From: Actinobacteria bacterium HGW-Actinobacteria-6
Lineage (GTDB): Bacteria; Actinomycetota; Coriobacteriia; Anaerosomatales; Anaerosomataceae
Direction of reading: 5' to 3'
Length of the DNA stretch: 64,000 nt
Assembly: GCA_002841295.1 (NCBI GenBank)
Contig: PHEU01000006.1
Location: forward strand, 1-64,000
Numbering within the stretch: the first letter of the stretch is position 1; every line of letters begins with the position of its first letter. The position numbers were made by a program, and so were the translations under genes. Shown here in pieces: positions 42,549-50,810 of this stretch. Under the pieces are notes generated by a model. That model saw only the letters and a list, made by a program, of their open reading frames with translations. It did not search any database and was not told the DNA's origin.

Positions 42549-43328
42549 ATGCAGAGAGCGCTTCTGTTTGACTCCGCCACGTGGCTCATCTGGCTAGCGC
42601 CGTTTCTTGGTGTACTAGCCGCGGGCTTCACGCGGCGGCGCGATCCGGTGGTCCAAGGCGACCGAGTGCTTAGGCATGATGGCGCGGCGCGTCTTGAACA
42701 CTGGGCGCACGGGATCGGTACGGCGGTGCTGCTCGTTTCGGGCATCGCGATGGGAGTTTGGTTCCTGCCCGCGTTCGCCGGGAGCGGCGCACCGATATGG
42801 GGCTGGATGGATCTACATTTTGCGGCGGTCACGGTCTTCCTGTTCGGCACCTTCTATTACAGTGCCAACACGCTTCTGGAGAAGAAGCGCTTCAGGGAGC
42901 ACCTACCGACCAAGAACGCGATCGAGTACACCAAGCGCCACTACGGCCTCCTCCTCGGCATGAAGAAGTTCACTATGCCGCCGGAGAAGAAGTACTTCGA
43001 GAGCGAGAAGATGGCGTACATCCTCGCGCTCGTTTCCACGAGCGTCATTATCCTGACCGGGCTGCTCAAAGTCGCGGCACATGCGATGAATGTGCCCGCA
43101 TGGCTGATGGCGGTCGTCACGCCCGCTCACGATATTGCGACGGTAGCGATGCTCGCCTTCTTCCTCGCCCACGTCTTCTTCGCAGCCGTGCTCCCGATGA
43201 GCTGGCCTGTGCTGAAGTCGATGTTCACCGGCTACGTGTCGCTCGAGCACGCCAAGAAGGAGCATGCGGGGTGGCTCGAGGAGCTCGGCTACGAGGACAA
43301 GGCGAAGAAGGACAAGACGGTCGCTTAG
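42549..43328 (+). CDS. Membrane cytochrome b subunit (formate-dehydrogenase-gamma-like)
   Basis: A 259-aa protein with about five transmembrane helices (residues 8-26, 52-74, 88-106, 152-175, 190-213). Candidate haem-b histidines sit in or near helices: LEHWAHGIG, DLHFAAV, PAHDIAT and FLAHVFF. This fits the diheme quinone-reactive subunits of formate dehydrogenase and related respiratory enzymes. It is followed by a Tat-targeted 4x[4Fe-4S] protein and an AOR, so it probably passes electrons between the exported FeS protein and menaquinone. Confidence 0.8.
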   Translation: MQRALLFDSATWLIWLAPFLGVLAAGFTRRRDPVVQGDRVLRHDGAARLEHWAHGIGTAVLLVSGIAMGVWFLPAFAGSGAPIWGWMDLHFAAVTVFLFGTFYYSANTLLEKKRFREHLPTKNAIEYTKRHYGLLLGMKKFTMPPEKKYFESEKMAYILALVSTSVIILTGLLKVAAHAMNVPAWLMAVVTPAHDIATVAMLAFFLAHVFFAAVLPMSWPVLKSMFTGYVSLEHAKKEHAGWLEELGYEDKAKKDKTVA

Positions 43329-43359
43329 CGCCGTCCACGAGAACCTGAAAGGACCAACG

Positions 43360-44076
43360 ATGGCAGACATCGATAAGACGAAAGACACGGTAGTCGCCGC
43401 GGATGGCGACGCCAAGACGGGCGTTTCCCGGCGCGATTTTCTCACCGGCGTGGGCGGTCTTGGTATCGGCGCAGTGCTCGGCGGGCTTATCGGCGGAGCA
43501 TTCCTGCTCCCCGAAGAAGTACTCGCGATTCCGGCGTCCGGAGGCTACCTGCTGGTGGACACCAAGAAGTGCGCGGGGTGTGAGACATGCATGCTGACCT
43601 GCTCTTTGGTTCATGAGGGCCGAGAGAACATCTCGCTCTCGCGTATCCAGATCACGCAGGATCCGTTCGGCAAGTACCCATACGACATGGCTCAGGAGCA
43701 GTGCCGTCAGTGCCCGTTCCCGGCCTGTGTCGATGCGTGCCCGACTGGCGCCATGCATGCAGACGAGGTCACTGGTGTCCGCATGGTCGACGAGGCCAAG
43801 TGCGTCGGCTGTGAGAAGTGCGTGAACGCATGCGTGTTCACACCTTCACGCGTGCAGTGGAACCACGAGGACAAGCATGCTCAGAAGTGCGATCTGTGCA
43901 AAGAGACCCCGTTCTGGAGCCAGGACGGCGGAGCCGATGGCAAGCAGGCATGCGTGGAGCTCTGTCCCATGAAGGCTATTTCCTTCACCAAGGAGATCCC
44001 GATGCAGTCCGACGCCGGCTACGACGTCAATCTTCGCAACGAGCACTACGGAAAGCTTGGCTTCCCGACCAACTGA
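43360..44076 (+). CDS. Tat-targeted four-cluster ferredoxin subunit (FdhB/DmsB-like)
   Basis: A 238-aa protein with a twin-arginine signal (VSRRDFLTGVGGLGIGAVLGG, residues about 23-43) and four cysteine groups: CAGCETCMLTC, CRQCPFPACVDAC, CVGCEKCVNAC and CDLC with later Cys. This is the electron-transfer subunit plan of exported molybdenum/tungsten enzymes. ATG 43360 follows AAAGGACC; the longer frame into the cytochrome gene is shadow. Because the AOR that follows lacks its own signal, this subunit may carry it across the membrane as a folded complex. Confidence 0.88.
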   Translation: MADIDKTKDTVVAADGDAKTGVSRRDFLTGVGGLGIGAVLGGLIGGAFLLPEEVLAIPASGGYLLVDTKKCAGCETCMLTCSLVHEGRENISLSRIQITQDPFGKYPYDMAQEQCRQCPFPACVDACPTGAMHADEVTGVRMVDEAKCVGCEKCVNACVFTPSRVQWNHEDKHAQKCDLCKETPFWSQDGGADGKQACVELCPMKAISFTKEIPMQSDAGYDVNLRNEHYGKLGFPTN

Positions 44077-44112
44077 TCCGGCCACTGAATAACATCGAGG
44101 AGGACTTGAGAT

Positions 44113-46173
44113 ATGGCTACAGGCGGATACGTCGGGAAGATTCTATTTGTGAATCTGACCGACAGAAGCACGGAAGAGATAGCGACGTCGGACTATGAGG
44201 AGTACGGCGGAGGCCATGGTATTGGCTCGGCGCTGTTCTTTGAGCGGGTCAAAGACAAGACCATCGATGGTTTCCACCCGGACAACCTCGTCACCTTCAT
44301 GACGTCGCCGCTGTCGGGAACGCTGGCTCCCTCGGCTTCGGGACGTACGGAGACTGGTTTCATCAGCGTGCACTCATACCCCATTGGGTGGTACACACGT
44401 TCCAACTTTGGTGGTCGTTTTTCGGGCATGCTGAAGTACGCAGGTTGGGACGGCATCGCGATTCAGGGTGCGTCCAAGACCCCTGTGTGGATCAATATCG
44501 TGAACGGGAAAGTCACGTTCGAGGATGCTTCGGGACTCTGGGGTCTCGACACCTATGAAACCCAGGAGGAGATCTGGAGTACGGTCAGCCACGGAAATGC
44601 GGCGGACGGAACGTGGTACGGGTTGGACACCAGCCGTGACAGTGGACGGACGACTCAGAGGCCTGCCGTCGCAACGATCGGGCCTGCTGGCGAGAACCTG
44701 GTCCGCAGCGCGATCGTTCTGCATGACGCAGGCAACGCGGCTGGACAGGGTGGACTTGGAGCCGTCTTGGGGTCCAAGAACCTGAAGGCCGTGAGCGTCA
44801 TCGGCACCGGTAGCATACCTGTGGCGGATCCGAAGTCGCTCGTGGATATTCGGTTCGAGCTGCAGAACCGCTTTGGCTACAACGTGGACGAGCCCACACT
44901 CGAGGCTCCCGTGGACAACTTCAGCTTCTATGGAGCCATCACCAGCCGACCTGGATACGGTCCGCTCATTCTGGGCATCGACCAGCCGGCACGCCCGCAG
45001 GGGTGCATGGGTTGCTTCAAGAACTGCAGGCGCAAGCTGGCCAGCGGTGTCAGCAACGAGGATCAGTGCGTCGAGTCGCTCTTCTACATGGCCGGAGAGA
45101 CTCAGGCCATTCAGAACCAGGCGACGGACATGATCGACAAGCTCGGACTCAACGTCTACGACGTCAAGGACCATGACTACTTGTACGCGCTGTACAAGAT
45201 GGGTGTTCTTGGAGTTGGCAAGGCGATCGACACCGATCTGCCGTTCGACAAGTACGGGTCCTACGAGTTCATCGACGCGTATACCAAGGCAATCGCTTTC
45301 CGAGAGGGAATCGGTGACGATCTGGCCGAAGGCATCGTGCGGGCGTCTGCAAAGTGGGGTCGTCTGGAAGAAGATCTCGCAAGTGGACTGCTCAAGAGGC
45401 CGAACTGGGGCTACGCCGAGCACTACAATCCTCGTCTCGAGGTTGAATGGAGCTACGGTTCGATCTTCGGCGATCGCGACATCAACGAGCATGGCTTCAA
45501 CTGGCACGTGTACTGGATGGCGTACATCCGCAGCATGGTGGGCCAGGATCCGATCATCTCAGCCGAAGAGGTCGCGAGTCGTCTCGCAGAGGCAACGGGC
45601 CTGGGCGATCCCATGGGCTTCGACTACAGCGAGGTGGGCATCTACGGAGAGCCCAAGGCCAAGGTCATCGCCTATCACCGGCACTACACCCGGTTCTGGA
45701 AGCAGTCGGTTCTGTACTGCGACTGGGCCTGGCCGATGTACATCAACTACAACTCGGACGATCACACCGGCGCCACGCCGGAGTATGAGCCCAAGATCTT
45801 CAACGCGGTCACCGGCAAGAACATATCCTTCGCGGATGGTCTGGAAATCGGCAGGAAGATCTGGAACCTCGACAAGTCGATCTGGGTCCTGCAGGGTCGT
45901 CATCGCGAGCAAGAGGTCTTTGCCGGCTACGTGTACGATGAGCCGAACCCGGCACCTTACTCGCTGCCCGTGTACGAGAACGGGGAGTGGTCGTTCTCTG
46001 ACAACCTGGGTAGGAGTCTCGATCGCGAGAAGTTCGAGGGATTCAAGGACCTGTTCTTTGGCGTCGAAGGCTGGGACAAGAAGACCGGCTGGCCCACGCG
46101 GGCGACTCTCAGCGGTCTTGGCCTGGACAATGTGGCCGACGCGCTCGAGAGTGCGGGCAAGCTAGGGAGCTGA
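44113..46173 (+). CDS. Tungsten aldehyde:ferredoxin oxidoreductase family enzyme, putatively exported complex
   Basis: A 686-aa AOR-family catalytic subunit. The [4Fe-4S] ligands are Cys298, Cys301 and Cys305 (CMGCFKNC) plus probably Cys536 (VLYCDWAW). The pterin-binding motif GGLGAVLGSKNLKAV lies near residue 214. The second pterin motif reads KLGLNVYDVKDHD rather than the usual LGxDxxSxG, which marks a divergent subfamily. Length exceeds the typical 600-620 aa, with extra C-terminal sequence. GGAGG lies 11-15 bases upstream of the ATG. It is co-directional with the cytochrome b and Tat-FeS subunits. The substrate is unknown; aldehyde or another low-potential oxidation coupled to menaquinone is inferred. 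Confidence 0.88.
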   Translation: MATGGYVGKILFVNLTDRSTEEIATSDYEEYGGGHGIGSALFFERVKDKTIDGFHPDNLVTFMTSPLSGTLAPSASGRTETGFISVHSYPIGWYTRSNFGGRFSGMLKYAGWDGIAIQGASKTPVWINIVNGKVTFEDASGLWGLDTYETQEEIWSTVSHGNAADGTWYGLDTSRDSGRTTQRPAVATIGPAGENLVRSAIVLHDAGNAAGQGGLGAVLGSKNLKAVSVIGTGSIPVADPKSLVDIRFELQNRFGYNVDEPTLEAPVDNFSFYGAITSRPGYGPLILGIDQPARPQGCMGCFKNCRRKLASGVSNEDQCVESLFYMAGETQAIQNQATDMIDKLGLNVYDVKDHDYLYALYKMGVLGVGKAIDTDLPFDKYGSYEFIDAYTKAIAFREGIGDDLAEGIVRASAKWGRLEEDLASGLLKRPNWGYAEHYNPRLEVEWSYGSIFGDRDINEHGFNWHVYWMAYIRSMVGQDPIISAEEVASRLAEATGLGDPMGFDYSEVGIYGEPKAKVIAYHRHYTRFWKQSVLYCDWAWPMYINYNSDDHTGATPEYEPKIFNAVTGKNISFADGLEIGRKIWNLDKSIWVLQGRHREQEVFAGYVYDEPNPAPYSLPVYENGEWSFSDNLGRSLDREKFEGFKDLFFGVEGWDKKTGWPTRATLSGLGLDNVADALESAGKLGS

Positions 46174-46175
46174 TC

Positions 46176-46610
46176 ATGCCTACAGTGACTGAGCGCGTGT
46201 TCTCGGTGCCATCCGAGGAACTCGTGCGACATGCGGAGAGAGAGCTCGCGTATTCCGAAAGGCTGACTGGCTACAGTGCGAGTCCGGCTGTCGGCAGCCA
46301 GAACGTGGAGATGTACAGCTTCGCGCAGGCCGGTAAGTTCCTGATAGGGAACAACTGGGCGAATCTGCTCGAAGATGGTACCAAATCGTCGCTGAACTAC
46401 GTGGACATGGCAAAGCTTGTGACCTGGTTCCGAGAAGTCATCGGAGACAGTGAGTTGGCGGATGCTGTGGAGCAAGATGTGGCTGGTGCTAAGAGCTACA
46501 TGGAACAGGCCGACGCGGCTGGAGCCGTGCTCAAGGCCCGATTCATGCAGTATCTCGAAGTGGTACCCGCTTCCATGCCGGAAGAGGCGGAGGCAGAAGA
46601 GGCGAACTAG
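46176..46610 (+). CDS. Unrecognised small protein following the AOR gene
   Basis: A 144-aa soluble protein starting 2 bases after the AOR stop with AGGGAG upstream. It is mostly helical by composition, with aromatic-rich centre (MYSFAQAGKFLIGNNWANLL, LNYVDMAKLVTWFREVIGD) and an acidic tail (EEAEAEEAN). It has no cysteine, so no FeS cluster, no signal peptide and no membrane segment. Tight linkage suggests an AOR chaperone, maturation factor or small subunit; that is inference from position only. Confidence 0.65.
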   Translation: MPTVTERVFSVPSEELVRHAERELAYSERLTGYSASPAVGSQNVEMYSFAQAGKFLIGNNWANLLEDGTKSSLNYVDMAKLVTWFREVIGDSELADAVEQDVAGAKSYMEQADAAGAVLKARFMQYLEVVPASMPEEAEAEEAN

Positions 46611-46720
46611 TACGACATGTACGGTGTGCGGGGGCACTGTTGCGGCAACGATGCGACAGTGCCCCCTGCACAGAATGCGACCTTCTCAACAAAGGACTCC
46701 ACAAGGCGGTGACTCCTAGG

Positions 46721-48007
46721 ATGAACGTGTTGCTCTTTCAGGCGCCCGTGGCGCGGTTGAGCCCACATGCGCACATATCGCCGCCGCTTGGACTGGCCTA
46801 CGTTGCTACGCATCTGCTGGATGAGGGTCACCGCGTGCAGATCGTCGATCTCAACGTGAGCGGTTTCAATCCCAAGCGTGTCACGCTCGCACTCAAGCGT
46901 TTCGCGCCGGACATGGTGGGGATCTCCGCGCATACCGAGACCTATCCCAACGCCGTAAAGATCGCAGCACTGGTCAAGGAGCATGACGCTTCGATTCTGG
47001 TCATGGTCGGTGGACCGCATCCGAGCATTATGCCCGAGGCCGTGCTGGCCGAGCCCGACATCGACTTCGTCGTGGTTGGCGAAGGCGAGCGCACAGCGGT
47101 TGAGTTGTTGGCAGCCCTGGCTCAGGGTGCGCAGCCGGATGCGATTGTCAAGATCGCCGGACTGGGCCATACCGTGGACGGCGCGCCGGTGCAGAACGCT
47201 TCGCGGTTGCCGTTGGATGCTGCCGAGGTACGTCGACCCGCTCGGCACCTGCTCTCGTTGGACTTCTACGAGGACGCCCACAACGTGCTTACCGCTCGTG
47301 GTGGATGCCCGTACCGATGCCCGTTCTGTTCGGCTTCATATATATGGGGAGGCAAGCGGCGTCCGCGACCGGTGACCGACATTATCGACGAGGTCGAGGA
47401 CATCGTCCGCACCTACGGGGCGCAGCACGTGTTCTTTGTAGATGACATCTTCACGCTGGACCGTGCGTGGTTGGAAGAGCTTCTCGCCCTACTTGTCACG
47501 CGGCCCGCTGGTCTCACCTGGGGCTGTGCCACTCGAGTTAACCTTGTGGACGAGGCGTTGCTCAAGCGCATGGCGCATGCGGGATGCGTTGGCATCCAGT
47601 ACGGCATAGAGTCCGGCGCGCAATCTATTCTCGACTCAGTGAAGTCTATCAAGAAAGAAGACGCACTTAACGCCGTGGAATGGGCGACGGCAGTAGGCAT
47701 CGTGGCCAGCTGCTCGTTCATGATCCCGTTCCCTGATGACACAGAGCAGACGCTCGCTGAGACACTCGATTTCATGCACGTTCTGAAGGACGCTGGTGCC
47801 ACGCTGCTGATGTCGTACACCACTCCGTATCCGGGCACGATGTTCGCCGAGAAGGCGGATGAGCTCGGACTCAAGATACTCACTGACGACTGGGAGCAGT
47901 TCGACGCGAAACATATGGTGATGGAGACCAGGCATCTTTCCGTCGAGCGGATCGAGCAGATCGCGAGTGAGATGGCGATCGATCTTGGAATGTCGAGGCG
48001 AACATGA
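46721..48007 (+). CDS. B12-binding-domain radical SAM protein
   Basis: A 428-aa class B radical SAM enzyme. The N-terminal cobalamin-binding-like domain is MNVLLFQAPVARLSPHAHIS..., ending near GGPHPSIMPEAVLAEPD, without the base-off DxHxxG histidine. The radical SAM core has CPYRCPFC (CxxxCxxC) near residue 200, then a downstream GIESG motif. It lies 110 bases after the small AOR-linked gene on the same strand. Such enzymes methylate or rearrange unactivated carbon; the substrate is unknown. A GTG four codons upstream could be the true start, since AAGG lies nearer to it. Confidence 0.82.
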   Translation: MNVLLFQAPVARLSPHAHISPPLGLAYVATHLLDEGHRVQIVDLNVSGFNPKRVTLALKRFAPDMVGISAHTETYPNAVKIAALVKEHDASILVMVGGPHPSIMPEAVLAEPDIDFVVVGEGERTAVELLAALAQGAQPDAIVKIAGLGHTVDGAPVQNASRLPLDAAEVRRPARHLLSLDFYEDAHNVLTARGGCPYRCPFCSASYIWGGKRRPRPVTDIIDEVEDIVRTYGAQHVFFVDDIFTLDRAWLEELLALLVTRPAGLTWGCATRVNLVDEALLKRMAHAGCVGIQYGIESGAQSILDSVKSIKKEDALNAVEWATAVGIVASCSFMIPFPDDTEQTLAETLDFMHVLKDAGATLLMSYTTPYPGTMFAEKADELGLKILTDDWEQFDAKHMVMETRHLSVERIEQIASEMAIDLGMSRRT

Positions 48008-48477
48008 AGCGATGACACGGATGCATCTGCTGGCTGGGCAGAGGGTAGGATTCCCGAACGACGGCAGTGCCGGCTGTCTTTGGGTGAGCGTCCCTCCGGT
48101 CCTCTCTGCGCAGGGAGGTTCCAGTAGCCCTCCTTGCGGCGACCTCCCGGAGTCGCGCCTGCCCTCTGCCCAACTCGCAGTTTGCGCTGCTCTGTGGTTC
48201 TTCGCGTGATGGTGACCGGACGGGGGTCCCGTTGAGACTCAGATGTTTCGCCACCCTGAGTACACCTCCTTGGGGGACCGCCGTCGCACCGGGATTCCGG
48301 CCCGGCAGGTTGCCATCGCTGAAGATAGCGACGGGGGGTCGGGGACAGACGGACCCGACCCCCCGCAGCAAGCGCATGGATGCCGGTGTGTAGGCTCTGC
48401 CGTTCGTCAGGCACTGTTCAAGACCTCGACACTCCAACCCGATGGAAGAAACAGTAACCTAGGGTCGGGGGTGTCCG
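48008..48477 (+). other. 470-base intergenic region with several strong stem-loops, candidate structured RNA
   Basis: No convincing gene. A 14-bp helix (48036-48049 with 48158-48171, one G-U) encloses 108 bases. A nested element pairs GGTCCC (48225-48230) with GGGACC (48274-48279) around ACTCAG/CTGAGT (48237-48242, 48256-48261). An 11-bp stem GGGGGGTCGGG/CCCGACCCCCC lies at 48333-48364. Together they look like a long structured leader of the cell-wall-binding gene on the plus strand, although an antisense RNA is equally possible. I could not match it to a known riboswitch family by eye. Confidence 0.5.
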
Positions 48478-50709
48478 GTGGGAAGACTATCTGTCGTTTC
48501 TCACTTAACGCGCGTTATGCTCGTCGTCGTCGTGCTAGTCGCGGTGCAGCCGATCTCGCGTGCGAAGGCCGAGACACAACCGCTTGATATCTCACCCACT
48601 ATGGTTCCGGCCAGCATGACACCTCAGGGTTTTCGCATCGGCGGACTCGACCGGTTTGAGACCAACGTCGGCCTCGCGCAGGCGGGTTGGGACTCATCCG
48701 AGTACGTTGTCGTAGCAAGCGGACGCAACTGGCCGGATGCGCTGGTGGGAACCGTGCTCGCCACAGCGCTCGACGCACCCGTCTTGCTTGCCGAACCGAC
48801 CGGCGTGCCAGCCTCGGTGGCCGAGGAGATACGACGCCTCGGAGCAACTCGCGCTATCGTGCTCGGGGGAACGGCGTCGCTGTCCTCGGGTGTGGTGGCA
48901 GACCTGGTCGTCGCGGGTGTCTCGGCGGGCAACGTCGAACGCATCGCGGGGGCCAACCGTTACGAGACCGCAGCGCTCGTTGCTGACAGGGTGGTTGAGA
49001 TTTCTGGCCAGCCTGAGTGGGTGGCGATCTCCACCGGCGAGAACTACCCGGATGCCATCTCGGTCTCACCGTGGGCGGGGGCACTCGGTGTGCCGATTCT
49101 TCTTACCCGAGCTACCGCAGTCCCGGCCTCGACCCAAGCGGCGCTTGAGCGGATCGATCCGACGGCGGTAGTTGTGCTTGGAGGCGAGAAGTCGGTGAGC
49201 GCCCGTGCGCTCGAGCAGCTTCCGCCCGCATGGCGCATCGGCGGCGTGGATCGGTACGAGACAGCCAGGCTCATGGCCGAGTTCGCCTCGGATCACGACT
49301 TCTTCTACGACGACATCTACGTGGCAAAGGGGACGGACTGGCCCGACGCACTTGGTGCAGGTTCCCTCGCGGCAAAGACGCGCGGCCTCATCATGCTTAC
49401 GCCCCCGGACCGCCCAGACAACGACACGCTGGACTTCTTCAACGGTCACTGCTCCGGTATGGAGGAGGTCCGCTTCATTGGCGGCTACTCTGCTGTCTCC
49501 GCAAGCGTAGAGCATCAGATCCTCAGGGCGTCCGAGACGCGCATGGACAGCGAGGCTGTCGTCCTAGTGGCGGGCGCGCTTCTCGATGACCTCCAGTCTG
49601 CGACACCGGATACGGCGGTCTTTTCAGACAGCGAGATTGCGAACGACCGCGTTCAAGTCGGCAAGATCCTCATTCTCAACAGCGCGCCTGTCGTCGATCC
49701 AGAACAACCGATCACGCACGGGTTCGTGCGCAGGGTGCTGGGTGTGACCGTCGAGGGTGGGATGGTTGTTGCCCAGACCGAGGACGCCGCCATCACTGAC
49801 TTCGTGGAGAAGGGCTCGGTCGATATCCACATCGACCCGATCCAGCCGGAAGATATTGCGAACCAGGCATTGCTCTCGTCGCAGATAGAGGAGGCCAACG
49901 CTGCCGGTCGACCAGTCGAGATAGCGTCGAACATCAGGCCAGCAGCAGTATTCGACTATCACTTTGAGGACGAACGGAACCTCTGGCACAACGAGGCCGA
50001 GACCGCGTCGCTCGATTCGACGCTGACGGTGGATTTGACCGTGTGCGCAGACCTGCAGATGCAAATCAGCGGTTGGTCGGTCCAGGCGGTCGGAATGAGA
50101 CTGTTCGTCAGCGAGAGCATCAGCGCTGAGCTCGGTTTTGCGTGGGCCGATGAGCTGACGCCACAGGAGTTTGCGCTTGCCGAGATCCCGCTCGGCTTCT
50201 GGGGATTCGATATTGGGCCGATCAACCTGAGCATCGGGATCCAGGCGAAGCCTGTCGTTGGCTACGAGAACGTCACCGGGGAGTTTGACTGCCAGTTTAG
50301 GCTCAGGCAGTACTTCGCTGCCGGCATGCGGATGATATACATCAAGGATGTGGGAACGACGGTCGTCCATGACTCCAAGTCGGCCTTTGATACCACGTTT
50401 GATGCGCACGGCAAGGCGACTGCCAGGCCATACGTGGGAATCAAGGTCGAAGTGGAGATCTGCGGCAGTGACGCAAACACCATCTACATGATGCCGGACG
50501 CGTATCTCTGGGCGCAGGCCGAAGGCGAGTTCCATGCCTGGGACAACTTCGAGCACACGTCTGGACAACTTGATGCGTCGCTCGAGTTTGGCGTGGAATG
50601 GCGCGTTGGTTACAACGTCGACCTCTTCGGTCTGTGGAGCGACAGCGACTACTACGCGGCCAACATGTACAGCAAGACGTGGACGTTCGGCGTCGGGTAC
50701 GTGAAGTAG
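48478..50709 (+). CDS. Secreted protein with three cell-wall-binding (CWB2) repeats
   Basis: A 743-aa exported protein. A signal peptide covers about residues 1-31. Three CWB2 repeats follow, each opening with a RIGGLDRFET-type motif: FRIGGLDRFET (near 51), ERIAGANRYET (near 150) and WRIGGVDRYET (near 247). CWB2 repeats bind secondary cell-wall polymers non-covalently in Clostridium and actinobacteria. The C-terminal 370 residues are beta-rich, tryptophan- and aspartate-rich and unlike any family I recognise. GTG 48478 follows GGGGGTG. It is preceded by the structured intergenic region. Confidence 0.85.
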   Translation: MGRLSVVSHLTRVMLVVVVLVAVQPISRAKAETQPLDISPTMVPASMTPQGFRIGGLDRFETNVGLAQAGWDSSEYVVVASGRNWPDALVGTVLATALDAPVLLAEPTGVPASVAEEIRRLGATRAIVLGGTASLSSGVVADLVVAGVSAGNVERIAGANRYETAALVADRVVEISGQPEWVAISTGENYPDAISVSPWAGALGVPILLTRATAVPASTQAALERIDPTAVVVLGGEKSVSARALEQLPPAWRIGGVDRYETARLMAEFASDHDFFYDDIYVAKGTDWPDALGAGSLAAKTRGLIMLTPPDRPDNDTLDFFNGHCSGMEEVRFIGGYSAVSASVEHQILRASETRMDSEAVVLVAGALLDDLQSATPDTAVFSDSEIANDRVQVGKILILNSAPVVDPEQPITHGFVRRVLGVTVEGGMVVAQTEDAAITDFVEKGSVDIHIDPIQPEDIANQALLSSQIEEANAAGRPVEIASNIRPAAVFDYHFEDERNLWHNEAETASLDSTLTVDLTVCADLQMQISGWSVQAVGMRLFVSESISAELGFAWADELTPQEFALAEIPLGFWGFDIGPINLSIGIQAKPVVGYENVTGEFDCQFRLRQYFAAGMRMIYIKDVGTTVVHDSKSAFDTTFDAHGKATARPYVGIKVEVEICGSDANTIYMMPDAYLWAQAEGEFHAWDNFEHTSGQLDASLEFGVEWRVGYNVDLFGLWSDSDYYAANMYSKTWTFGVGYVK

Positions 50710-50810
50710 AGCCGAACTCCACTCAGCCATGCTGTGGCCCTGGCAGAGCCCCGGTAGACGTGCCACCTTAAAGGGTACCGTATGATTGCCACCCTTGGGG
50801 GTAATCAGGC

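Noticed and set aside
47880-48437. Minus-strand reading frame in the structured intergenic region
   Set aside because: No ribosome site, composition typical of translated structured GC-rich DNA, and it runs into the radical SAM gene antisense.
48008-48477. Cobalamin, c-di-GMP or c-di-AMP riboswitch
   Set aside because: Short similarities (for example CCCGAACGACGGCAG to part of the c-di-AMP consensus) do not extend to the conserved core motifs of any of these families.
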